From Mansonella perstans (lineage: Eukaryota; Nematoda; Chromadorea; Rhabditida; Onchocercidae): 64,000 nucleotides of DNA. Below, piece after piece: positions 1-12,888 of this stretch. The stretch's first letter is position 1; the number at the start of each line of letters is the position of its first letter. The stretch covers positions 364,903 to 428,902 of the forward strand of contig JBAMDO010000013.1 in assembly GCA_037074765.1 (NCBI GenBank), written 5' to 3'. Both the position numbers and the translations under genes were made by a program. The notes under the pieces were generated by a model. It did no database searches. It was not told where the DNA came from and saw nothing but the letters and a program-made list of their open reading frames with translations.

Positions 1-108
1 ATGGAAAGTAGATTTAATTTATTCCGTTTTTGTTCGAATGCAGCCAAAAAAATCCTTTTTCCTAGCTTCATATGTTTCATTCTAACTTTTGATAAACTAC
101 TGTTTCAG
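1..108 (+). other. intron of THOC2 at the left edge
   Basis: The first recognisable THOC2 exon starts after a TTTCAG acceptor at 103-108. No convincing coding frame is visible before it. The ATG at base 1 does not lead into the THOC2 frame. Confidence 0.6.
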
Positions 109-3100
109 ACGTTCTATAGCTCTCTCCATTGCGGATCTGTTGGAACGGTCTACGGATGACTTTTATCAAGAGTACGTTTTCCTTAATTCTGGATGAAACA
201 TATGGCATATGTTAGGTAGATTAGAAATTGATGACAGTATCACAAACCATAATCTTTAAGGAAATTGTTTGAAGAAATAGGTTTGGATGTTTGTTCGCGC
301 TCAGTTTCAATGATTTACTCATTTGCAGAAAGTCCAGATTTGCTTTGGGTGACACCGGCACATTCAATTTAAGTTCATCATTGGCCCAAACTCATTCTCT
401 CGAAATCGTACGTTATGCAGTTTCTTGAATTATTTTAGATTTGATTAAACATAAAAGAGATGTTGAGATTTTACAATACTGGTGGGACACTTTTCTTAGT
501 TAAAGGGAAAAAATATTAGAAAAAAAAATTAATTTGTAAAGTTTTCTTCATACTGATGTTTTTTTCACCATTTCGTTTAGGTTGGCAGCTGGTCAGAACT
601 GGTCTCCGTTGTTCTTCCTGTTTTGGCATATCTTGGCCCGCACATTGCTTACCGGCCCAAAGCAGCTGTAAAACTGGTGCGATTGATGGTGTTATTCTTT
701 GAAGAAAGAGAGAAAGACCCTACTTCGTTGCAAACTGCCCACACCGACAGTGGTTTGCAGAATTTTTTGATTATTTTTCTTTTTGAATTGTCTTTTAAAT
801 TATTGATTTCATCAAGTATAAAGGCCATAAAGATCTCTGCTATGTCAGCTTATTTTACTGCTTTTTTTAATATACATTTGTTGGCAGTTTTCTAATCAAT
901 AATCTGAAATCAGCCTTTTTTATGGCTATTTGAGCTTACAGTATGCAATGCGCTGATTGATGCAATCGATGAAACCTTAGTACCAGCGCTGTCCTTGGCA
1001 AGTGGCAATTTTGCATATTCACAAGAGCTATGGAAGTTGCTCAGCCATTTACCATACACCGTACGATATCGAACATATGCACGATGGAAAACAGTACATA
1101 CCATCCGTCATCCTCAAATTAACATTAGTCGAGGGAGCACTTTTGGCATGACGAGATATGTGCTGAAGTTTGTTTTCCTTTGTCGAAAACGTTTTTTTTT
1201 TTTTTTTTTTTTTGTTGTAATTTATTTAATTCATTTCACATTCGTTTATGAATCCTATGAAGATATTATTTTCGCTTATTTCTTTATTCTATTAATGCTT
1301 CTTCCTCAGTTTCTTCTGAATATCTGCAGGCGCTTATCGAAGGAGACAGTGCGCATGATGGGCCGTCAATTAGGAAAGCTATGTCACGTGCATCCTGCAG
1401 TTGTTTTCGATTACATTTTAGATCAGGTAATAGTGTTTGACATGCTTTTATAAACCTGTTAATCAGAATGCTCTTTCACTGCTGAAACGATAAGTTTGAA
1501 TGATTTTGTGTGTAGTTTTTGCAGCACTGTCGGTAGAAATAGATTCTTTATAATTTTTCTTAAAAACGGGAAAAAATTGTAAACTTGCGTGATTTATTGC
1601 AGATTCAAACATTCGAAAATCTTATTGAGCCAGTGGTTGAGTCTATACGTTTTCTCAGTGACCTAGAATTTGATGTGCTTTCATTCTGTATCATCGAACA
1701 TTTGGCAGCTCCGGATAAGCAGCAACTTAAGGTCAGTAATCATATTTGGCTAATAAATGATCCAACTTCTCATAGTGAATATTACAGGATCATTGGTCTT
1801 CGCCGACATTAATGAAATCTCAACGTACATTGAATTGATTATTTCGACTTGTTGATTATTTCTACTTTCATATCCTATTCATATCCTAAGTTCAGAATCT
1901 GGCTTCAGAGTTATCTTCTTGCTTATCAGCTGTAATAAACACAACAATACATGTAACTTTTCTACTACAAAGACCATTTGTGTATGCTTCTAAATTTCGT
2001 CACTGTTATGATTTCGTGGGATTCGATTTTTAGGCATCAGATGGATCTCTTTCTCCTTGGTTGCAGTCACTTGCTACTTTTGTTGGAAGTGTGTTTTTGA
2101 AGTATAATATCGAGTTGACAGGAGTTTTACAGTACGTAGCAAATCAGCTGAAAAACAACAAAAGGTATGAACATTCTTTAAATTTGAATGGCAATGTTTT
2201 ATTATTAATTGATTCTGATTTTGATCATAATATATCAGACATGCTTTATTTTGAAGCTTTGATTTACTGGTCCTGAGAGAAATTATACAAAATATGTCCG
2301 GCATTGAATCTACGACAGGATTAACAGCAGATCAATTGGAAGCACTTGCTGGAGGTGATACTCTGAGACAGGAGGTAAATTTCAATATGCTTATCAGTTT
2401 AGGGCTAAAGAAGATAGTTTTTACATAATTTAATATTTAACTTGGTATATGCGAATCCATTAATCTCTTAAATTTATAGAATTAGCTAAATTTTCAGATT
2501 TTTTTTTTTACTTTAGGCAGGCTCTTTCTCAATGGTTCGTACAAATAGACGTGCTATATTGCGCCTTCGTGATGCACTGTTCAAAGAACATCTCATCGTA
2601 GGTCTATCCATACTGACTGCTCAACAGCGTCAATGTATAGTGTATTCCGAATCACCAAATATACCTCTGAAGCTTGCCGGACAAATGCTCGATCAGGTAT
2701 TTCTAGGCTTATTTTTGATCAAATTAAATGATTTTTATCTTTTTCGTGTTTTTGATTAATTTTAAATTTCTAGTGCCAAGAAACTTTAATTCAATTCGGT
2801 TCTTTCTTGCGTACAAATGTGCGACAAGAGGAATACTGCAATCGAATGCCCTCCGTTTGGGAACTTATCGGACGCTTTCATCTTCCTGTAGATGCTGCTT
2901 TTTTCATCTCGAGACCAACCTTTATGCATCGTGTTTATGTTTGTTTCTTTGTTTTGCGTTTTTATGATAAACAATTTAACATTATCAACCTCAGTGATTG
3001 CATAGTTTGTAAATTGGATCATAAATTTTTAAATAACGACCACGGACATATTTACTGAGTGGATGTTACCGTAGCATACGCTAGGTCTAAAATCAATCCT

Positions 3101-6100
3101 CTGGCTTTTCTCTGTCTTCATATTTAAATTTATACAAAATAAAAGTTGTAGAGTAATTTTGACAAGAGCCGCAAGTCACTTCGCGAGTCAGATGGAAGCA
3201 AAATGAAATTAGACTCTAGTCGCAAGTCAGCCTTATTTCGGTATGCTTTCGATGAAATGATCGGAGAATTGGAGTCAAATCTTAAACCTTTTCTCCCTGA
3301 TTTCATTTGGGCAGATATTTCATCCAAGTTAGTGTTTTCACTTTTTTTCAAACAATGATAATAAAGATAATTTACGTGCATGAAGATTATGATGAATAAT
3401 GTTAAAATGCAATGCAATAGGCTTCATCTTATATTCTGACATATATTACGAATTTCAGGATTCTTAAATAACTCATTTTACATTGAACTTGAAGCACAAT
3501 AGAAGAGTATTAATTAAAAATTTAATCCTTGAATTTGTTTATTGATCTTTATCATAAAGGAAAGATTTGATTTTTAGGATATTCGCAATATTCTGGGTGC
3601 TGTCCATGTACGATATTTCTGTTCCAAAAGCCACCTATGAACGTGAATTGCAGCGTGTTCGTAGATCCTTGGCTATCGTTGCTGAAAATGCTGAAATTGT
3701 ACGAAATTAAAATTCTAGTGAAGTGCTAGTGACCAAATAAAATCGTAGTCAGAGTGATAGTGGCCAAATCTACTACATTATTAAATGCGAACGTACAGTA
3801 AAGGATGCTATTTAGTAGCGGAGGGTTTTATTTTACGTGCAATTAGGACATGAATTTTGAAAAGCAAATTCAACCGTTTCTTCCATAATTTCATATAAGC
3901 GTTTACATTAAATCTTGTTCTTCGTTGCGTTTTCGGTATTAAGAATAAGTTGTAATTGTTGTTTTATACATTTAGAGTAAAACAAAAAGAGCAAAAGAAG
4001 AAGAGCAGCTGCGTAATGTGGAGAAGAAATTGACTGATGAGCTGAAGAAACAAAGTGATCACGTGGAACGCATCTTAAATATTTTGAAACATGACAAAGA
4101 GTTATTGTTTGCTGATTGTAGTCCAAGTAAGTTGATAAGATTTTGTTCTATTTAATTGATTATTATTCTTGCGTAAAATCCGATTTGATTAATTTACTGG
4201 GATAGAATATGGGATTAGAGCATTTTTTTTTTTAAGCTGAAAGCATCGCTTCACTTGGGCCGGTAAAAATGATGGATGGCAAGACTAGTAAATGCTATAT
4301 TAACGTTGAAGATTGGCTTTTAGGCTGCTTTAGGAGGAAAGCCTCATCCCCTGAAGTCGAATCACTTTTGAGATATCTAACATCTTGATGATGTGAATAT
4401 GTGAAATATGTGTATGTGTGCGAAATATTTAATATATGCCAATTTAAGTTGAAACTTCGAAACTTCAATCTTAAATTTCAGAGCTTCGCGGTACACAAAT
4501 GGCACGCTTTCTGCAACATTGCATTTTGCCACGCGCGGTCTTTACCGATATGGATGCTGCATTCTGCGCTCATTTCATCCTTTTACTTCATCAACAACGA
4601 ACTGGCTTCTTTCAGACTGTCTTTTTCTTTGATAAGGTTGCATACACAATCGTGCACTCGCTTCATTTCATTGTCCGGTATTACTTGTTGTCTATGGTTT
4701 CAAATCTTTTCTAGCTGTTCAACGACATTGGCGCTATACTGGCTGCGCTAACCGAGAATGAAGCAAATTGTTTGGGACGATTTCTAGCACTTGTACTTGA
4801 AACTGTACAATATTGGCATAGCGATAAAGCAATTTTCGATAAGGTGTGTTTACTGAATATGAAATAAAAAGATAAAGGATATAGATAAATTGTTGCATCC
4901 TTTAAAATAAGGGTCGAATAGATCGGAAATATTTTAAAAAAAAGTTTCTTTTTTAGGAATGTTATCGTTACCCCGGCTTCATGACGAAATTACATATGAG
5001 GAATCCAGAAGCAACAAATACCGAAAGTACATGTAATGGGATGAATTATGAATCATACAGGTACTGTGCGTTGACAACTAACTAACTATTTTTCAGAATT
5101 ATGCTAAAATCGTATTTCATTGCACTTGTTAGTAAAATTTAGAATCTTTAAAAAGAGGTTTTCAGAACTCTCTGTCACAAATGGCAATACAGAATGACTC
5201 GGTCATGTCTTGGGATTTTGGATGGTTCGAACTATGTAATGATGCGAAATTGTTTAATTGTCATGATTAAGGTGAAAAGATTCTTTTTGTCAGTCAAACT
5301 TATGGAAGGGACTTATTTTAGTATATATTGGAGACAATAATTTCTGCATCTTTTTTTATAATTAATGACGAGTTTTTGTGTTTTCACATATAAAAGTTTT
5401 TCAGATGTTGGCGTATTTTCCGCTAATTGATAACCATATCGCAAACATTGAAAAGACCGTAAACAAAGTGCATGATATGGAGAAAGGTCGTAGAGATGAT
5501 CTTTCTCTGATGGCTGCCTCTTATGCAGGTCATTTACGAATGCGCAAAACACATACATACACCGAATCACAATTCCATAATGTAATCATTTTTCAAGTTA
5601 AGATGTTTTAGGAAATTATCAGGATTTAAAATTTAAAAAATATACTTCTTATGAGTTTAATCTGTTTTATTGGATAATTAAGTAAATTTTTTAGATTACT
5701 ATAAGCTGTATTCACTGAGGTTATAAGCTGTAACCATCAAAATTGTAATTATTTAATGGATTAGTAACTGTTTGTACACTTCATCTTCACAAATCCTGTT
5801 TTCACTTAATTGTGGTATCATATCGTTTGATAAGTTGGCACTAGGATCTAGGGTCGTCCACAACTCATTTTTATGATTTATTATTTTTTTGAATTTTCAA
5901 TGATTACTTTGTTCATGTATCATCTTTGTGAACATATCAGCATTGCAGCGACTAACTGATGTGACGAAAAAGACGCGTGCAGGAGCAGCAAGAAATGCAA
6001 ATGGAACTACAAATATAAAAGTTGCAATAAAAAGTTCAGCTGTAGAAATCACTGAATTAAGCAAGCAGAAAAACTCGGCGGAGGGAAATACTACCGAACT

Positions 6101-7536
6101 TCGAAAGCCAACTAACGGAGCAGCCGAGCTGCGTAAACCTCCAGTTACTACAGATGAGAAACGGAAAGCTTCAGAGCCACCGCCTGTTGAACTCATAACA
6201 AAGAAAAAACCAAGTAATTGCTAATTTAATGTAATTCTTGTACCATTTATTTCTCAGTTGTTCTTGATCATATTACGCATGAAAGCTCAAAATTCAAACT
6301 GTTTCAGAAGTTTCCGATGGAGAGGATCGACCACAGCTTCAAGCTCAGAGAACTAACGAGGAATCGCAATTACGTCGTAATGAAATTAGAAAAGAAGGAC
6401 ATCGGGAAAAAGAGGAATTAAAAATGGAAGAAGGTGAAGTAGGTTCACCACCACCGAATTCTCATTCTGATGTTCTTTCGTCTCACAAAAAAGTGCGTAA
6501 TTTTCTAAAAAAAAAAAAAAAAAGTTAATGTAATTTTGCATTTCAGTTTTCTTTTGCTTGAAACGCTCAAGTTATATTTAGGTTTGTTTCTGTTCATCAT
6601 AATTTTATCAGAGTGGAAATGTAAGTAATAATAACTATCCAATTCTTCGTGCAAGCTTTGTTTTTCCTTTTTCAATCTTCATAACCATTATATCGTTCGG
6701 TTGAAGAATCCAGTCTTACTTGTTCTTATTTTGTGTCCTTTTGCTAGCACTAGCATTTATTAGTTTGAATCTAACATTAGTCAATTTTTTTTGTAGGCTC
6801 GAGGTAATAAAGTATTGGAAGAGGAAGCACCGAAAAGGGAAAAAGAGAGAACGAGGGCAGAAGAAAAAAGGGAACGTAAACGGGAGCCGGCTACGTTGAC
6901 TTTGGTAATCCTCATTTAACTTATTTGTTAATTGTAAATTTCGACGCCATTACTAACTCTCATGCTTTGCAGACCCGTGGAAAAGTAAAGACCCCGGAAG
7001 ACCACTTAAAAACGCGAGAAAGAGCGTGGAAGCGATCTGCGGAACCGCCAGACAGGTAGTTAATTTATCGGTAGCTTCAGAATCGAAAAGTAAATTGTTA
7101 GCTATGAAAAGTAAATTCACAACTGGCGAAAATTGTTTCAGTGACGGGAATGTAAAGATAGCGCGGAATGAGGGTAGCAGTGGTTTGGACAGAAGTGCAG
7201 AATCGAAGGGTAAGATATTAACTCTATTTGTGAAGTTTTATTCAGAGATTCTTTTTTGAAGCGTACGGAAGATATCAACTACCAACTTCATATTCTTTTT
7301 ATACTTTTGTCTAATTTCCAGGGACAAAATCCTCCGAAATGTCTCCGTCTACTCGTACAACGCGACACAGACGTGATCCACATCGGACGTAAGTCGTTCA
7401 GATGTTTTAGCTAGCTGTTATTTTTCATGACATGCTAACTGTTATTCATAATTTTTACTCTATGACATCACACAAACTTATTTTGATTTTTCTGCTCTGT
7501 TTTAGAACAGCGGCAAATCATGATCGTTCGAGATAG
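109..7536 (+). CDS. thoc-2: THO complex subunit 2 (THOC2), 5'-truncated
   Basis: Scaffold of the nuclear THO complex, which couples transcription to mRNA packaging and export. The 5' end lies left of the window. I read 25 in-frame exons: 109-171, 329-407, 581-752, 942-1167, 1330-1426, 1603-1731, 2034-2164, 2257-2374, 2517-2696, 2774-2938, 3152-3327, 3578-3698, 3976-4126, 4482-4636, 4715-4843, 4957-5060, 5166-5271, 5405-5581, 5949-6213, 6308-6492, 6797-6904, 6973-7055, 7142-7209, 7322-7388, 7506-7536. Diagnostic stretches shared with animal THOC2 include [49 protein letters not shown] and HKWQYRMTR. From exon 19 on the protein becomes a low-complexity, Lys/Arg/Glu-rich tail ending in HDRSR, as expected for the THOC2 C-terminus, though shorter than the human one. 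Family assignment is very secure; individual tail exons less so. Confidence 0.95.
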
Positions 7537-7885
7537 TACAACAAATTGGTTCTAGTGTTTCGATAACGTTGCTTTACATCAATTTAAAATTATTGCTTAG
7601 TTATCACAATGAAGGATGAGATATTGTCCGAGAAAATTAATTTTACTGGAGAACATTGCTAAGGATTTATCAAATTCAAGTTTTGAAGTTCCATTAACAT
7701 GAAGTAGTCACTCATCACTTATAGCAAGCTGAAATCACCTATCCGATTTTAGAACTCAAGCCTCTTTTAGTTGAATGATTGTATGCAGGACGATTTTTTT
7801 TACTGTTGATAATATTGTTTGTAATACTACTTCACTGTATGATTTATTAAACCCAAATCTCTGTATAAAGTTTCATCTACAATTT
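7537..7885. other. tail-to-tail gap between THOC2 and the PAN gene
   Basis: About 350 bp between two convergent stop codons. It should hold both 3' UTRs. Nothing else is evident. Confidence 0.6.
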
Positions 7886-10200
7886 TTAAAAGGAAACCAG
7901 ATCATGAATTTGTATGAAAACACTTACAAGGATAGAAATTATAGCAGTCAGGCAAAATTTATTGGATCTTTGTATGCCGTTTTTGGCTTTTTCCCACTCA
8001 TCTTTGTTTCCTTTCACTTTTAATTTCCCGCACAGAATCACTTCACCAGTGCTCGTTTCCGTGACAGTAATCGTTTTATTAAGGACTGAGTCGCTGAGTA
8101 TATTAAATTCGATTTCGATCCATGGCTTCAATTTGTATTTTCCGAATACATTATAAGGGAATTTCAGAGAAAAGTAAAAAGGAGCAATGAATTTGTCACT
8201 TTTCAGATTTCTATTCTTAATCTTACGTTAGACACGTCTGCCAATCCTCTCAATTGAAAATTTTTTAAAATTTCAAGTAGAAATCCAATTACCTGAACAG
8301 CCATTCCCGCAGCATCGGAATCGATAGTTATCAGTTTCTTCCCCTTATGTTTTTCATCCATACTCATTTTGAAACAATCTTTGATTTCGTCTTCATAATA
8401 AGTGATATCAAAATTCTAAAAAAATATATTGTGCTAGTGAAAAGTACTTCAAATCATGAAAAATCTCCACCATCTTTCATATGTTGTAAGAATGCTTCAG
8501 TTTTACTAGAAGCTTAGTAAAAAAATTAGAAATCAGACCTTATTTTCCTGAACACCGTCTAAAATAATCAGTGCTGACGGATTAGATCCTCGAGTTTGCG
8601 TCAGCTTGATCATACCATCACCACCTCGGAAACCTCTTAGCAGTCCTTCAACAATACCTCCTGCAACTCTTAATCTTCATTCATTTGAAAAGAGTATTTT
8701 TCATTGAAAAGAGTATTTTTGTCATTATCAGTATTTTACAAACGTTTTTTTAGGAAATATGATGCATAACGTTCCATTTAAGAAAATAAAATGCAATATT
8801 ACTACTTGTTGTGTGAAATGTAAATTTAAGAGCTCCACTGCTGTGAGTTAGATGACCTTGTATCGGAAATTTGGCACACAAATTCTCATAGAAATTCACA
8901 GGTATCTGAGATGGTTTCTTTACTGTACGTACAGCTTTTTGTCCATCAAGTGCAGTAAGTACACAGTCCTGAAAAATTTTTAACCAAGTGCCCAAAATTT
9001 ATTAATTAGAAACTTTTTGAATTTTCAAATTCTATTTGGAAATAAGCATTTCTTGATTTTAGATCCAAATTTAAGCGATACGATTAGATTTCAAATATGT
9101 AAGATGAAATCGTTTGCTCGAATCACCGAATATCATTAGAATATTGCTAATCTGATTCTAGTGCGAGACTTAAATATATTTATTTTATTAATCCATCTTA
9201 TCTGAATAATTCAGTATAAATTTAATTCTATTATCATAGATAATAAAGATAAGACTGGAATCCAATTTCATCTCTTTGCCGCACTTCATTTTTTACTTTC
9301 TTTACATTACGCTTTAATATATCAACTTAAACAAAACGGACTTCATCTTTCGGCATATGCATTAATGAGCGGCATATGAATCCACCGGAAAGTAATGATC
9401 GAAGACAAGATCTGAGGCAATCATCTTTAAATTCCACGCTTTCCGTACTTTCTATATCATTTGCACTCAGTTCTAATCGATAGCCTTTCTTGTAAATAAA
9501 ACATGAGTTTAGATTCGTATAATCTCCGATAACACCGTTCACTGAAATTTGAGTACTGGTGATAAATTGGAAGCATAATCAAAAAAGAACAATCAATAAA
9601 AGCTTGAGATTTGGAATATTGGGATCCTAAAAAAAATTCTCAGTCCAATGTAAACTTAAATATTACATATGGCTGATATTTCAAATCCTGGAGCATCGAA
9701 AAATACAATAACCTAAATTAATAGCTCTTCATTAATTTAATTATTTTAGTATAATTAATGAATACTATTAAAAACACTCCTGTTAATTAGTAACTTTATA
9801 TCTATAGTATTAGCTCTCAAGGAAGAAAAAGCCTCCAGCACATATGATATAATAAAAGGAATCTGTGTAAATTAAGATAAGTGAAGTAGTTTAATCAAAG
9901 AAATGATAAGAATTTCGTCTAAAGCACATAAATTAATTATTGCGTCATATAGTTATCATGATGTTCCATCAATAAAATCTTCTATGATGAATTGTTTTGT
10001 TCCAAAGTGAATTTCTTATCAGTACTTGAAAACAGTAAAAGTATCATCAAACATGAATGGAACTGGAAATGAAAATAATAATTAATTGAAAAAGTTTTTT
10101 TATCGAATAACAATATAGTAATTTTTGGCAAAAACTAAAAATGATAATGCTTACGCTGCAGTACCGCTGCTGCGAATATGAACAAAATGTTCGCTGTCAT
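7886..10200 (-). CDS. secreted PAN/Apple-domain protein, function unknown
   Basis: Seven in-frame exons on the minus strand: 10200-10165, 9712-9667, 9541-9342, 8968-8806, 8660-8539, 8415-8293 and 8221-7886 (the last acceptor could be 6 bp further on), giving about 341 aa. The start is the ATG at 10200, which opens a signal peptide (MTANILFIFAAAVIVFF). Residues about 40-100 look like a PAN/Apple domain: a first Cys in NSCFIYKKGYRL, then DDCLRSC, GFICRSL and EDCVLTAL, the usual cysteine pattern. The remaining 230 residues contain few cysteines and match nothing I recognise. The last 20 or so residues are hydrophobic (CLTAIISILVSVF), so the protein may be GPI-anchored or membrane-tethered. PAN domains bind protein or carbohydrate and are common in nematode cuticle and matrix proteins. 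The substrate here is unknown. Confidence 0.7.
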
Positions 10201-10556
10201 TTGACGAAGAGCACTTTGCGAATTCTTTTCGGGTCGTCGTTGTTTTTCTCGATTTCACATTCACAGATTTCAATTTTCCTCTTTTTCTATTCCATATGTG
10301 TGTGGATGTGCCCATACGATCAACAAGACGATGATCGGTGTGGTGTTTATGTCCCTTATCACTACTACCTTTTTAACAATCATTAAATTGATCATGTTCC
10401 ACTCTCTTGCTGATAATGCTTGCGTCGATAAATATCGTCAACATTTCCTTCGTATCTCTAAGACGATTGATTATTTATGGAATCTAGACCGGTAAATGCT
10501 CAATATCCCACATAATTTGAGATTTTCTCAGTTCCAGAACTATCTTTGCATCAACA

Positions 10557-10604
10557 AATCAAAAAGTCAAATGACCTAATATTAAGTCGTCTGACTTTTT
10601 GATT
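10557..10604. repeat. short inverted repeat
   Basis: Arms AATCAAAAAGTCA (10557-10569) and TGACTTTTTGATT (10592-10604) are exact reverse complements around a 22-nt loop, which itself has a GAC/GTC match. The left arm begins about 357 bp upstream of the PAN-gene start. Confidence 0.85.
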
Positions 10605-11760
10605 ATCCAACAGTCTTGACCATTCTATCAGCTACCGATTGTTAAAGAAAGATATTGTGTAAGATTTTGAATTTTAAAATCCAGCACAGCAAAGTCTAAG
10701 AGTTTAAGATTATAGTATTGGAAGTTTCTTTATAGACATTAAAATGCGAATTATGAACAAAAGAAATGATTTTTAAAAACCTCCGAAGTTCAAATAAACC
10801 TTGCATTCTAGGAATCCTTAAATGAATGAATTTTAGAAAACAAACAAAAAGCTGTTATCCATGCATATATGGTTGAGTTCTCTGTTATTTACGGGATTCC
10901 ATAACAGATTATCAACAGAGTAACACGAATGATAACACTGAATTGCATCTGCTGACATGATAAATTCAAAGTATGGTTAAGAAAAAAAAAAAAAAAAAAA
11001 AAAAAAACACATTTATTAAAGTGCTAAGAAGAAAACGAAAAAATTTTAAAAAGAAGAGCAAGAGAAGTAAAAACATACAGAATTGCATAAATATGAATGA
11101 TGCTGCACTTTACAGAGCTAAAAAACATACAGGAACTTTTAATTCATTGCATTCAAAAGTAACGATCAAAAGGGAGAGTAATTAAAGCTAACTAAATTAA
11201 GACGATAATACAAATCAAAAACCAAAATCTGAACAAATTAGGACAAGTAGAACGTCCTTATTCACACGTTCAAATGTATTCCTCAAATCAATTTAGACTT
11301 TTCACACTAAAATATGTCTTTTTTTTATGGTTACACTCTGAATATCATCTAAGTATGAGCAAAACAGAAACAATGCAAAAACGACGAATGAATGGATAAA
11401 AAATAAATGACAATGACAATAATCAAAAAACATAATTAGAAAAGCATATAATATGATAGAAATAAAAAATTCAAAAATTAAAATAAGGAAAGATAAGAAG
11501 CGTAAGTGTTTCTCAAATAAACACGTGAAGAACATAATTAGAATGTTGACAGATGCAAACTTAGTTAACTATTCTGCTTGTTATATATTCTATGTATCAG
11601 TTAAACTATGACAATAGTTTTGATTATAACCCAAAAAAGTAGTCAATAGGTCTTCTTTAGTTGCATTTATGGAATAAGAAAAAAAAATCCACAAAAAAAA
11701 ACAATTAAAAATATAATAAGAAAATTACGACAAAACAATTCACAAACCTCTACTTTCTCT

Positions 11761-11868
11761 TTAAAAACATACCACATGTACGCTGCACAAAAATTGTTCC
11801 AATTCAGTGCCGTGATTAACTAATGTAACTAAACGCGACGATGACACATCTTCGTCTTGCTGAAACAT
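11761..11868 (-). other. exon-like open segment, gene unknown
   Basis: Thirty-five codons open from an ATG at 11868, or from a TTTCAG acceptor ending at 11860, to a TAA at 11761. The translation (QDEDVSSSRLVTLVNHGTEL, then EQFLCSVHV) is polar and protein-like, and a GTATGT donor follows VHV. A second piece, 12411-12330, follows a TTTCAG acceptor and reads AILEYENDSNIINVTDTEDI before its own stop. Spliced at a GTTTAC donor after EDI, it would join this segment in frame. I recognise neither, and no upstream exons are secure. It may be the 3' end of an unidentified gene or chance. Confidence 0.3.
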
Positions 11869-12768
11869 ATTTACATGTTATATTTCTCCTAGTAAACATA
11901 AAATCTACGAAACAACTGAAAGTTGCCGAAGATATAACAATATTGAAAGTTGGGAACTAATCCCATATAGATTTGCTAAGCGCGATATAGCCTGATTACT
12001 AACTTGTAAATATCTCCCTATTAATATTAATAAGGAAGTTCATATAAAGGAAGTTTTTTTTTTTAAATTACAAAAAATACAAATAAACATATAAAAAATC
12101 ATGCCAAGTTACATAAATAAAAAATTTAGATCGATTTTTGCAGTCACCAAAGCATTTCATTTAGCAGTTTCGATACCATCATAAAATATTACTTCCAAAA
12201 ATGGACATTAATTTCTACTTCTTATTAAAAGATCGCACGTATATAAAACTAATATCAAAAGATTGGTCAGTCACATTCAAAAGACTTATCATAGTAATAT
12301 ATCCCATAATTATGATAGCTAACCATTGCTTAAAATCTGTCGCAGTAAACAATATCTTCAGTATCGGTTACGTTTATGATATTTGAATCATTTTCATATT
12401 CTAGAATCGCCCTGAAAGCAATTCCTAATGAATCATTAAAAGAGAGAAGATTTTCTTCATTCATTTTATATATTTTCAAAGATTATCGAAATAATTCATA
12501 GATTATTTGTAGTGATATTGAAAATTTAAGATTTCATATGAATTCTAAATTCAAATATAATTTTAGAGTTTTTAAAAAATAAGCAGAACAAATCATCATT
12601 GAAGTTGAACATTTTGTAAACAAGAGAAAGAAATAAATTAAATCATTGGTAATATCTTTGGTGATTTAAGTACAACATCATAAGCAAAGAAAATATCGTT
12701 TCGATGTGTTAGCGTACATTTAGCTTCATACCATTAACGGATGGCTCCAGCTACAACATTACTTGATC

Positions 12769-12888
12769 ACCTGAAATGTATGTGTTATCCAATTACTGGA
12801 TAAAAATGACCTGAAATGTACGTCATATCTAGTTACTAGGTAAAAATGACCCGAAATATATGTCCTATCCAACTATTGGATAAAAATG
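12769..12888. repeat. three-copy 40-bp tandem repeat with an internal hairpin
   Basis: Three adjacent 40-bp units (about 12769-12808, 12809-12848, 12849-12888), each ending in TAAAAATG. Each contains a 6-bp inverted repeat around a 5-nt loop: TATCCA/TGGATA in units 1 and 3, TATCTA/TAGGTA in unit 2. Confidence 0.8.

Noticed and set aside
5897..6196. 99-codon minus-strand frame with signal-like hydrophobic start
   Set aside because: It is the antisense of THOC2 exon 19, a Lys/Thr-rich tail exon whose complement is hydrophobic and Ser-rich.
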